DNA from: Actinomycetales bacterium
Lineage (GTDB): Bacteria > Actinomycetota > Actinomycetes > Actinomycetales > Dermabacteraceae
Direction of reading: 5' to 3'
Assembly: GCA_012799425.1 (NCBI GenBank)
Contig: JAAZLF010000015.1
Coordinates: 1-6,483, forward strand
DNA length: 6,483 nt
Below, one piece after another: positions 1-6,022 of this stretch (the first letter of the stretch is position 1; every line of letters begins with the position of its first letter). The position numbers and the translations under genes are program-made. The notes under the pieces are model-generated. The model was given only the letters and a program-made list of their open reading frames with translations. It had not been told where the DNA came from and ran no database searches.

Positions 1-178
1 GCCGGCGGTGATCAGGCGCTCCGCAACGGTGACGTCCGCCAGGACGCTGCTGGAGCGTGGGCGACGACCGCGCTGCGCAGCGCCGCGATCACGGTGGGCA
101 GGCGCGGGGCGCAGCCGCCGTTCTTCGCGGATCTGGCCGAGGACTCTTTCCGTTGCGGAGCGCCTGATCACCGCCGGC
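1..178. repeat. 29-bp perfect inverted repeat (1-29 / 150-178) around a 120-bp flipped segment
   Basis: Bases 1-29 (beginning GCCGGCGGTGATCAGG) are the exact reverse complement of 150-178, all 29 positions matching. Pairing stops at 30/149 (T opposite T). The outer end cannot be judged because the window begins at base 1, so the repeat may be longer. Both arms encode the same fructokinase peptide, one on each strand, so this is a duplicated gene piece and not a mobile-element end. The 120 bases between (30-149) are in the wrong orientation relative to the minus-strand gene. No transposase, recombinase or target duplication is visible. A fold-back chimera at a contig end is the simplest origin; recombination at inverted repeats is the alternative. 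Confidence 0.9.
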
Positions 179-183
179 GGTGA
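1..183 (+). pseudogene. Inverted fragment: missing C-terminus of the fructokinase
   Basis: Read on the plus strand in frame 1, this segment encodes residues that continue the PfkB fructokinase on the opposite strand. It starts AGGDQALRNG, identical to residues 256-265 of the minus-strand gene. It then runs through DVRQDAAGAW and ALRSAAITVGRRGAQPPFF to ADLAEDSF at about base 150. The stretch AAITVGRRGAQPP is typical of the last helix and tail of bacterial fructokinases, where sugar kinases carry AA.TV...GA..P. Joined to residue 265, it gives a protein of about 305 residues, the normal family length. After base 150 the frame runs into the antisense copy of the repeat and meaningless residues until a TGA at 181-183. 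So this is not an independent gene but the real 3' end of fructokinase in flipped orientation. The identification of the peptide is strong; whether the flip exists in the genome is open. Confidence 0.72.
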
Positions 184-943
184 GGATCGCGAACAGCAGG
201 CCCGACATGAACGCGTCGCCCGCCCCGATGGTGTCGGCGACGGTGACCGGCAGCGCCGGAATCTCGGAGGTCCAGCGGGGAGTGCTGAGCGTGCAGCCCT
301 GGGCGCCACGGGTCACGATGAACAGCGCCACCCCGGATTCGTGCATCCGGGCAGCGACATCGCCCAACGATTCCGCGGGGTACAGCCACTCGAGGTCCTC
401 ATCGCTCATCTTCACCACATGCGCCAGGCCCGCGATCCGCTCGACCCGGCGTCGGATGTCCTCCACCGGCAGGCCGAGCGATGGCCGCACGTTCGGGTCG
501 AAGGAGATCAGCGTGCTCGGGTGCGCAGCGCTGAGGGCCGCTTCCACGGCCGTTGCACCCGGCTCGATCACCGTGGCCAGGGAACCGGTGTGGACCAGGC
601 GTACGGGGTCGAGCCGGATCTCCCCGGGATCCCAGTCGATGTCGAAGCGGTAGGTCGCCGCACCGTCCGGGCCGATCTGTGCCTCGGCGGTCGGCGTCCT
701 CTCCGGGGGCTCAGCGCCGGCCTCGCGCAGCCTCACCCCCGATTGCTCGAGATGTTCGCGCAGGGCGTCGCCGTTCCCGTCGGCGCCCAGGCGGGTGAGC
801 AGCGCGGTGGGGACGCCGAGCCGCGCGAGACCCACGGCGACGTTCGCGGGACTGCCCCCGGGGCGGGAGCACGCCGTGCCATCCGCCTCGCGGACGATAT
901 CGGTCAGCGCCTCCCCGATGACCAGAGCGGTGGGCTCGCTCAT
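89..943 (-). CDS. Fructokinase, PfkB/ribokinase family, C-terminus disrupted
   Basis: An ATP-dependent sugar kinase of the PfkB family, most likely cytoplasmic fructokinase (fructose to fructose 6-phosphate). The N-terminus has GEALTDIV (residues 10-17) and the sugar-binding PfkB signature GGSPANVAVGLARLG (29-43). The middle has KMSDEDLEWLYP, common in fructokinases. The second signature DTIGAGDAF spans 237-245, with the family's catalytic base at Asp243. The start overlaps the GH32 stop as ATGA, so translation is probably coupled; no strong ribosome-binding site is seen. As given, the frame ends after 284 residues. Residues 266-284 (KSPRPDPRRTAAAPRACPP) match no family pattern because the DNA flips at base 149/150. 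The natural tail lies on the plus strand at 1-150, and rejoining it gives about 305 residues. The family call is firm. Fructose as substrate rests on the motifs plus the neighbouring fructanase; another hexose kinase of the family is possible. Confidence 0.88.
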   Translation of the reverse strand: MSEPTALVIGEALTDIVREADGTACSRPGGSPANVAVGLARLGVPTALLTRLGADGNGDALREHLEQSGVRLREAGAEPPERTPTAEAQIGPDGAATYRFDIDWDPGEIRLDPVRLVHTGSLATVIEPGATAVEAALSAAHPSTLISFDPNVRPSLGLPVEDIRRRVERIAGLAHVVKMSDEDLEWLYPAESLGDVAARMHESGVALFIVTRGAQGCTLSTPRWTSEIPALPVTVADTIGAGDAFMSGLLFAILTAGGDQALRNGKSPRPDPRRTAAAPRACPP

Positions 944-2349
944 GCAGCGGACTCGGTGAGGACGGTGGCGGTCCGGGCGCCCGGGAAGATCTGCTGGGAG
1001 ATCAGGGCACGGCCACCGTCCAGCTCGAGGTCCACGCACGAGCGATCGACGACGAGGTCGAAGGCGACCGTGTCCCCGGCCCTCGCCGGTGCGTAGGGCT
1101 GGGAGCGCGTGTGCTCCGGGGCGAACGGCTCCTCGTGCACGCTGCTGCGATCCAGCACGAGGCGTCCTCCGGAGTCGACGGCGAGCACGAGGTCGCGCTC
1201 TGCTGCGCCGTCGCCGAAACGCAGCACCAGCCGGTGCGCGGATGCGGTGGACAGCTCGCCGCGCAGCCTGAACGGTTCCTCCGCATTGAGCTCGGCCAGC
1301 ACTGCGGAGGATGCCGGCACCTCGAGGTCGAGAGTCCGGATCTCCTCGGGGATGACCAGGTGCTGAACCACCTGGCGGGTACCGTCGGCCGCTGGCTCGA
1401 GGTGGAGTGTGCGGGGGAGGGTCATCGCGGAGCGCCACGGATCCGTCGGGGTCTGTTCGGCGTAGGCCCAGTTGTTCATCCAGCCCAGCAGCACGGGGTC
1501 TCCCTCGACGCCGGAGAAGGAGACTGCCGCATAGCAGTCCGGGCCGAGGTCCAGCGGCTGCGGGGGCGTTTTGGCCCGGAAGCGGTGGCCGTCGAAGTGC
1601 CCGATGAGGCAGTAGGTACCGGAGCCGCCGGCCGGGCCGCCCGGGTTGGTGCTCAGCACGAGGACCCACGAGTCCTCTCCGCCGTCAGGGCTCGGCACGC
1701 GCAGCAGATCGGGGCACTCCCAGATGCCGCCGTCCAGGCCCGGGTGGGTGAACACGGAGGCGGGCTCCCACGCCAGCAGATCATCGGAGGCATGGAAGTG
1801 GACGCTGTGGTCGAGAGCTTCGACGGTGACCATGATCCAGCGGCTGCTCTCCCGGTGGAAGAACACCTTCGGGTCGCGGAAGTTCTCGGAGTCGCGAGTG
1901 AGAACGGGATTGTCGGCATAGAAGGTCCAGGTCGCGCCGCCGTCCTGGGAGAAGGCGATCGACTGGGCCTGGATGCCGGGCGTCGTGGGATGGGACTGCG
2001 TGAAGGCGCTGGTGTAGAACGCGACCAGCGGTCCGTCAGCGCCCGGGGTGCCGAGGCCGGAGGTGTTCTCGGCGTCGTGGACGATGCTTCCGGAGAAGAT
2101 CATCTCCGTCTCGGAGAAGGGCAGGGCGACCGGCAGGTTGGTCCAGTTCGCCAGGTCGTGCGAGACCGCATGACCCCAGGACATGTTGCCCCAGGTGCTG
2201 CCGAGCGGATTGTTCTGGAAGAACGCATGCCACATACCGTCGTGACGGATGAGGCCGTTGGGATCGTTCATCCAGGTGTCCTCGGCAGTCAGATGGAACC
2301 TGGGTCGGTGCACGTCGGTCAGTGCAGCGGGCGGTGACGTCGTATTCAT
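940..2349 (-). CDS. Glycoside hydrolase family 32, exo-fructanase type (levanase/inulinase-like)
   Basis: A 469-residue GH32 enzyme that should release fructose from the ends of beta-fructans or fructo-oligosaccharides. The three family motifs are present: WMNDPNG (26-32, nucleophile Asp29), FRDP (157-160, transition-state Asp159) and WECPDL (210-215, acid/base Glu211). FSGS (85-88), WGHAVSHDL (58-66) and GWMNNW (289-294) also fit. PTDPWRSAMTLPR (301-313) resembles exo-inulinases and levanases more than sucrose-6-phosphate hydrolases, which usually have a GW...LTLPREL version. The usual DFYA motif reads DCYA (271-274). The C-terminal part fits the family beta-sandwich domain. No signal peptide or hydrophobic N-terminus is seen, so it should act in the cytoplasm on imported short fructans. 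The ATG follows a GAGAGAG stretch, a modest ribosome-binding site, 57 nt after the binding-protein gene; its stop overlaps the kinase start. Plain invertase activity on sucrose cannot be excluded. Confidence 0.93.
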   Translation of the reverse strand: MNTTSPPAALTDVHRPRFHLTAEDTWMNDPNGLIRHDGMWHAFFQNNPLGSTWGNMSWGHAVSHDLANWTNLPVALPFSETEMIFSGSIVHDAENTSGLGTPGADGPLVAFYTSAFTQSHPTTPGIQAQSIAFSQDGGATWTFYADNPVLTRDSENFRDPKVFFHRESSRWIMVTVEALDHSVHFHASDDLLAWEPASVFTHPGLDGGIWECPDLLRVPSPDGGEDSWVLVLSTNPGGPAGGSGTYCLIGHFDGHRFRAKTPPQPLDLGPDCYAAVSFSGVEGDPVLLGWMNNWAYAEQTPTDPWRSAMTLPRTLHLEPAADGTRQVVQHLVIPEEIRTLDLEVPASSAVLAELNAEEPFRLRGELSTASAHRLVLRFGDGAAERDLVLAVDSGGRLVLDRSSVHEEPFAPEHTRSQPYAPARAGDTVAFDLVVDRSCVDLELDGGRALISQQIFPGARTATVLTESAA

Positions 2350-2362
2350 GATCTCTCTCGAT

Positions 2363-2374
2363 GTACGGGTGGGG
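2363..2374. repeat. Spacer element, copy 1 (GTACGGGTGGGG)
   Basis: A 12-bp element in the gap before the GH32 gene, differing at one base from 4022-4033 in the gap before the binding-protein gene. In mRNA sense it reads CCCCACCCGTAC and sits 13 nt upstream of the GH32 start codon. Function is unknown; a shared post-transcriptional or protein-binding site is a guess, and GC-rich coincidence is possible. Confidence 0.35.
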
Positions 2375-2380
2375 GCGGGG

Positions 2381-2402
2381 CCGGCAGCTCTGAGGCTTCC
2401 GG
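2381..2402 (-). other. Small intercistronic hairpin after the binding-protein gene
   Basis: In mRNA sense, starting 4 nt after the binding-protein stop codon, CCGG-A-AGC-loop CUCAGA-GCU-G-CCGG can fold. The stem has 4 plus 3 base pairs around one A-G mismatch, with a 6-nt loop. No U-run follows (the next bases are C-rich), so this is not an intrinsic terminator. Hairpins at this place commonly protect the abundant binding-protein mRNA from 3' decay; that role here is inference, and the stem is short. Confidence 0.35.
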
Positions 2403-2406
2403 AAGG

Positions 2407-3993
2407 TCAGGTATTCGCAGTGAACCGGTCGTAGGCGTCCTGGTAGACCTCGATCACCTCGGGCAGACCCATCGTCTCCAGCTGGGTGACGTAGGCGTCC
2501 CACTCCTCCTCGATGCCGCCCCGCACGATCCAGGTGGCGATCTTCTCGGTGACCAGGGTATTGATGTCGGCTTCGATGGTGCTGACCCGATTCAGCTCAT
2601 CGACCGAGAGCATGACCGGCGGGTACTTCTCGTTGGCGCGATGGGGCTCATAGAACTCGGCGATCTGGGCCTGGCGCTCCGCGGCGCGAGGCTCGGCCAG
2701 CACGACCGTCTCGAAATCCTGCGCCGTGATGATCTTCGGGCCGCCGGGGGCGACCTTCACGCGGCGCTCCTGCTCGGTCTCGCCCTCGCCGACGGGGATC
2801 TGCTCGAGCAGACCCTCTCCGTTGACCTGCTGCGAGACCCCGATCGGTCCCCAGTTCGCCTGCGCGCTCATGGCCGGATCGAAGAGCATATCCGCCCAGC
2901 GCAATGTAGCGGCGGCGTACTGGTTGGTTCGAGTGATCGCGAAGGCACCGCGGTTGATCTCCTGGTTGTTGGCGACGCACGCACGCTGCACACCGTCGGG
3001 GCCGGGGAAGATCGGCACGATCTCGTACTGCCCCGCCCGCTCGGGCCCGACCACCTCGGGGCCCTCCCAGAAGTAGAACGAGCCCAGGGACTGTGGCTCC
3101 GCCTTGCCCTTGGCGACGAACTTGACGTAGTCCTGGGAGAAGGACTCCTGGTCGATGAGTCCTTCGCCGTACCAGGTGTGCAGCTCGGCGATCGCGTCGC
3201 GGAAGCCGTCGGTGTTCGCCGTGAAGAGGACCTTCCCGTCCTGCACGATGCGGTGGTCCGGATTATCGGCCTGGCCTCCGATCGCCGCGATCAGATCGGC
3301 GATGTCGTCGGCGTTGAGGAAGGACAGCGGGAGGACACCGTCGGGCCCGTTCTCCTTGAAGGTCAGCAGCGCCTGGTGGTACTCCTCGACCGTCGTGGGC
3401 ATCTCCAGATCGTGCTCCGCGAGCCAGTCCGTGTTGATGAACAGCATGCGCGGGAACTCGACCAGCCCCATCTCCTCCACGGAGGGCAGGGTATAGATGT
3501 GGCCGTCCGACGCCGTGATCGCGGCCTTGATGTCCGGACGCTCCGCGAGGATCCCCGCCAGGGTGGGAGCATGCTGCTCGATCAGGTCCTCGAGGGCGAT
3601 CAGGGTGCCGTTGGCGCCGTACTTGGCGACCTCGGCATCGGAGAGCCCGGTGTTGAAGAGAGCGTCGGGGAGCTCGCCGCTGGCCAGCAGCAGGTTCTTC
3701 TTCTCGCCCCAGACCTCGTCGGGCTCGTTGTTCCAGGTGATGTCGATCCCGGAGTCAGCCTTCCAGGTCTGCACCAGCTCCATCGCCTCGAACTCCGGTG
3801 CGAGCGGGGACTTCGCGCCGCCGAAGGTGAGGGTCAGCTCATCAGTCACGATCGGCAGGCCCGCGTCGGTCAGGCCGACGTCGGAGGAGAGATCCTCGAT
3901 GGTGCGCTCCGAGGGGCGGGAGCAGCCGGCGACGCCCAGCATCGTGAGGCCGAGGGCGGCGGCGGAGAGGGTGAAATGGCGGCGGGACAGCAC
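2407..3993 (-). CDS. Extracellular solute-binding lipoprotein of a CUT1-type sugar ABC transporter (LplA-like)
   Basis: A 528-residue binding protein that should capture the oligosaccharide outside the membrane and deliver it to the two permeases upstream. Translation most likely starts at a GTG (3991-3993): a clear AAGGAG lies 7 nt before it, and the signal peptide follows at once. The signal has SRRHFT (3-8, a twin-arginine Tat-like motif), a hydrophobic stretch (about 9-22) and the lipobox VAGC (21-24), so Cys24 should be lipidated. Mature-protein features typical of sugar-binding proteins include SGELPDALF (105-113) and GHIYTLP (164-170). The length exceeds ordinary 400-430 residue sugar-binding proteins and fits the LplA-like branch that pairs with LplB/LplC permeases. 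Longer frames run upstream into the permease gene but lack signal-peptide logic. Ligand is inferred only from the adjacent fructanase and kinase; a fructo-oligosaccharide is most likely. Confidence 0.92.
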   Translation of the reverse strand: MLSRRHFTLSAAALGLTMLGVAGCSRPSERTIEDLSSDVGLTDAGLPIVTDELTLTFGGAKSPLAPEFEAMELVQTWKADSGIDITWNNEPDEVWGEKKNLLLASGELPDALFNTGLSDAEVAKYGANGTLIALEDLIEQHAPTLAGILAERPDIKAAITASDGHIYTLPSVEEMGLVEFPRMLFINTDWLAEHDLEMPTTVEEYHQALLTFKENGPDGVLPLSFLNADDIADLIAAIGGQADNPDHRIVQDGKVLFTANTDGFRDAIAELHTWYGEGLIDQESFSQDYVKFVAKGKAEPQSLGSFYFWEGPEVVGPERAGQYEIVPIFPGPDGVQRACVANNQEINRGAFAITRTNQYAAATLRWADMLFDPAMSAQANWGPIGVSQQVNGEGLLEQIPVGEGETEQERRVKVAPGGPKIITAQDFETVVLAEPRAAERQAQIAEFYEPHRANEKYPPVMLSVDELNRVSTIEADINTLVTEKIATWIVRGGIEEEWDAYVTQLETMGLPEVIEVYQDAYDRFTANT

Positions 3994-4000
3994 GGCGGTA

Positions 4001-4006
4001 CTCCTT
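4001..4006 (-). promoter_or_regulatory. Strong ribosome-binding site AAGGAG deciding a GTG start
   Basis: AAGGAG in mRNA sense, 7 nt before the GTG of the binding-protein gene. It is the best ribosome-binding site in the window, consistent with higher translation of the binding protein than of the coupled permeases, and it fixes the start codon at 3993. Its last two bases begin an AGUAC (3998-4002) that could pair with GUACU at 4021-4025, a weak 5-bp stem with an 18-nt loop. Confidence 0.8.
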
Positions 4007-4021
4007 CGTAGCGGTGATGCA

Positions 4022-4033
4022 GTACAGGTGGGG
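4022..4033. repeat. Spacer element, copy 2 (GTACAGGTGGGG)
   Basis: The second copy of the 12-bp element also seen at 2363-2374, matching 11 of 12 bases. It lies 28 nt upstream of the binding-protein start. Its GTGGGG end is the first of three such hexamers at 4028, 4042 and 4056, spaced exactly 14 bp apart across the 74-nt gap. In mRNA sense this is a C-rich, probably unstructured leader. Function is unknown. Confidence 0.35.
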
Positions 4034-4067
4034 TAGAGCGGGTGGGGTCGTCCGAGTGGGGCGGGCG

Positions 4068-5009
4068 TCAGCTCTTCAGGGCACCGAGGGTGGCGCCCTT
4101 GATGAAGTGGCGCTGGAGGAAGGGGAAGGCGATGAGGAGGGGGATCGTGGAGACGACGATCATCGAGTACTTGAGCAGCTCGCCCATCCTCTGCGCAGCG
4201 GCGGTGCTGTCCATCGAAGCCATGTCCATCCCGGAGGAGGAGGCCTGAGACTGGATGAGGACATTGCGCAGGATGAGCTGCAGCGGATACTTCGATTCGT
4301 CGTTCAGATAGATCATCGCGTCGAAGAACGCGTTCCAGTTCGCCACCAGATGGATCATCACCATCAGGACGATGAGCGGCTTGGACAGCGGTATCGCGAT
4401 CCCGAAGAAGAAGCGGAAATCGGACGCGCCATCGAGCTGCGCGGCTTCTCGCAGCTCCGGGGAGAGGTTCTGCTGGAGGAATGTGCGCGCGATGATCAGG
4501 TTCCACACGCCCACGGCTCCGGGCAGCACCACCGCCCACAGGGTGTTGAGCATGCCCAGCTCCTTCACCACGAGGTACCGGGCGATCATGCCGCCGTCGA
4601 AGAACATCGTGATCACGAACAGGATCATGAACAGGTTGCGCCCGGGCATGTCCTTCCGGCTCAGCGCGTAGGCGCCGGTGAGGATCATCGCCACGCTGAG
4701 CGTGGTGCCCACCACGGTGTAGAGGACGGAGTTCGCGAATCCGCGCACGATCGTCGAGGTGCCGAAGATCGTCAGGTACCCGTCGAAGGTGACGCCCCGG
4801 GGGAAGAGGATCACCTTGCCCTGCTGGACCAGGTTCGGGTCGGAGATCGAGGCGATCACGATGAAGTAGAGCGGGTAGATGATCGCGATGATCGACAGAC
4901 CGATCAGACCGTAGGTGACCAGTGCGAACAGAGGATCGGCCAGCCGTCGGTGGAAGGGCTCTTGGCGCAGCGAGTTCTTGGCGGGGGACAGAATGCTCGA
5001 CATGTTCAT
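4068..5009 (-). CDS. Sugar ABC transporter permease, LplC/YtcP type
   Basis: The second membrane subunit (313 residues) of the importer. It is hydrophobic, with about six membrane segments; the first lies near residues 30-55 (LIGLSIIAIIYPLYFIVIAS region). The EAA loop that contacts the ATPase is EAAQLDGASDF, starting at residue 188 and running into IPLSKP. A polar insert (SQASSSGMDMASMDSTAAAQ) before the last helix and the ending KGATLGALKS match the YtcP/LplC branch. The start ATG shares its A with the stop of the preceding permease (TGATG), with no clear ribosome-binding site, so translational coupling is likely. A second ATG two codons later (5001-5003) would give 311 residues. The gene is followed by a 74-nt gap before the binding-protein gene. 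The substrate is inferred from the operon, not from this protein. Confidence 0.94.
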   Translation of the reverse strand: MNMSSILSPAKNSLRQEPFHRRLADPLFALVTYGLIGLSIIAIIYPLYFIVIASISDPNLVQQGKVILFPRGVTFDGYLTIFGTSTIVRGFANSVLYTVVGTTLSVAMILTGAYALSRKDMPGRNLFMILFVITMFFDGGMIARYLVVKELGMLNTLWAVVLPGAVGVWNLIIARTFLQQNLSPELREAAQLDGASDFRFFFGIAIPLSKPLIVLMVMIHLVANWNAFFDAMIYLNDESKYPLQLILRNVLIQSQASSSGMDMASMDSTAAAQRMGELLKYSMIVVSTIPLLIAFPFLQRHFIKGATLGALKS

Positions 5010-6022
5010 CACCACAGGCTCGACTGGTTGGCTTTCTTCGCGACCCAGTTGAAGGTCAGGAGAAGAATGAGGTTGAGGACGGAGTTGAACAGCCCGATCG
5101 CTGCGGAATAGCTGAACTGGGCGTTCTGCAGGCCGGTCTTGTAGACGTAGGTGTTGATGACCTCGGAGGTGGGGAGATTGAGGTCCGTCTGCATGAGATA
5201 GACCTTCTCGAAGCCGAGATTGAAGATGTTTCCCACCGCGAGGATGAACAGGATCGTGATCACCGGGAGGATGCCGGGGATGTCGATGTGCCGGATCCGC
5301 TGGAAGCGGTTCGCGCCGTCCATCCGGGCGGCCTCGTGCAGCGACGGATCGATCGCCGTCAGGGCCGCGAGGTAGATGATCATCGAGAAGCCGGCGTTCT
5401 GCCAGATGTCCGAACCGATGTACAGGGGGCGGAACCATTCGGGAGTGCCCATGAAGAAGATCGGGTCGCCGCCCAGCAGCGAGATCGCATGGTTGACCAT
5501 GCCGGAGCTGGGGGAGAACAGCAGATGGATCATGCCCACGATCACCACGACCGAGATGAACGAGGGGGCGTAGAGGACGGTCTGCGTGAAGCGCTTGAAC
5601 CGTTCGCTGGGCAGCTGGTTCACGATCAGCGCGAGGATGATGGGGACGGGGAAGGCCACCAGCAGGCCGACGGTGTTGATCGTCAGGGTGTTCATGACCA
5701 GACGTTCGAACTGGAACGAGGTCACGAAGGTGACGAAGTGGTCCAGCCCCACCCAGGGGCTCCAGAAGAACCCGTCGACCGGGTTGTAGTCACGGAACGC
5801 GATCTGCGCCCCGTACATCGGCCAGTACTTGAACACGATGAGATAGACCAGAGCCGGCGCGAGTAATACGTATAACTGCCAGGCGTGGAGAATGCGGGTG
5901 ACAAGGCGCCGTTTTGCGCGCGGGGGAGGGGTCTCGGGTGGTGATGCGGCGACCGCGGCGTGATGGTCAGGATCGACCAGGGGTGCGGTGCCGGCATCGG
6001 CGGTGGTGGGCGAAGGTGACAT
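5009..6022 (-). CDS. Sugar ABC transporter permease, LplB type
   Basis: The first membrane subunit of the importer, 337 residues from the preferred start. A proline/alanine-rich cytoplasmic tail (about 45 residues) precedes the first membrane helix (LYVLLAPALVYLIVFKYWP), and about six helices are expected. The EAA loop EAARMDGANRF, running on to IPGILP, begins near residue 230. FRDYNPVDGFF and the NQSSLW end are typical of LplB-like permeases. Two ATG codons lie side by side (6025 and 6022). AAAGGA at 6028-6033 is only 2 nt from the first but 5 nt from the second, so I chose 6022; this start overlaps the lacI stop by one base (TGATG), as between the two permeases. Early in the gene are two TTA leucine codons and a GTA (5864-5875), rare against its GC-rich neighbours, coinciding with an operator-like palindrome. 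Confidence 0.94.
   Translation of the reverse strand: MSPSPTTADAGTAPLVDPDHHAAVAASPPETPPPRAKRRLVTRILHAWQLYVLLAPALVYLIVFKYWPMYGAQIAFRDYNPVDGFFWSPWVGLDHFVTFVTSFQFERLVMNTLTINTVGLLVAFPVPIILALIVNQLPSERFKRFTQTVLYAPSFISVVVIVGMIHLLFSPSSGMVNHAISLLGGDPIFFMGTPEWFRPLYIGSDIWQNAGFSMIIYLAALTAIDPSLHEAARMDGANRFQRIRHIDIPGILPVITILFILAVGNIFNLGFEKVYLMQTDLNLPTSEVINTYVYKTGLQNAQFSYSAAIGLFNSVLNLILLLTFNWVAKKANQSSLW
5862..5877. promoter_or_regulatory. Candidate intragenic LacI-family operator
   Basis: AGTAATACGTATAACT is palindromic in 7 of 8 base pairs, with the mismatch at 5865/5874, and is centred on CG. LacI-family regulators typically bind 14-20 bp palindromes with a central CG, so shape and centre fit. It is an AT-rich island in a GC-rich coding region, about 145-160 bp inside permease 1 and some 150 bp beyond the end of the lacI gene. 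I found no convincing -35/-10 pair around it. If real, it could act as an auxiliary or roadblock operator; chance is the alternative. Confidence 0.35.

Noticed and set aside
8..1096. Plus-strand open frame of 362 codons opposite fructokinase and the GH32 end
   Set aside because: It crosses two convincing minus-strand genes in antisense and shows no family motif. The only meaningful plus-strand peptide here is in a different frame, at 1-150.
944..1669. Upstream extension of the fructokinase frame into the GH32 gene
   Set aside because: The residues are arginine- and proline-rich shadow sequence. The kinase motifs begin right after the ATG at 943, which overlaps the GH32 stop.
1111..2337. Long open frame on the plus strand opposite the GH32 gene (408 codons)
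   Set aside because: It is antisense to a gene with all catalytic motifs, has no recognisable domain, and such frames are expected opposite GC-rich codons.
2396..2405. 10-bp palindrome CTTCCGGAAG next to the binding-protein stop, as an operator
   Set aside because: Short, GC-centred and within reach of chance; it partly overlaps the better-explained intercistronic hairpin.
2350..2406. Intrinsic terminator between the binding-protein and GH32 genes
   Set aside because: A small hairpin exists but is followed by a C-rich run, not a U-run, and the gap is too short to suggest separate operons.
2641..4011. Long open frame on the plus strand opposite the binding-protein gene (456 codons)
   Set aside because: It mirrors the binding-protein gene, its product is low-complexity in L, G, D, R and V, and no family features are seen.
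3994..4539. Upstream extension of the binding-protein frame into permease 2
   Set aside because: The extension overlaps a well-supported permease gene out of frame. A strong AAGGAG and a signal peptide place the start at 3993.
4014..5866. Long plus-strand open frames opposite the two permease genes, rich in His, Asp, Glu and Arg
   Set aside because: The composition is the antisense image of hydrophobic membrane codons; no domain or good ribosome-binding site supports them.
5864..5910. Possible promoter using TTGTCA and TTATAC in permease 1 (minus strand)
   Set aside because: The spacing between the two hexamers is 23 nt, too long for a normal promoter, and no better pair was found.
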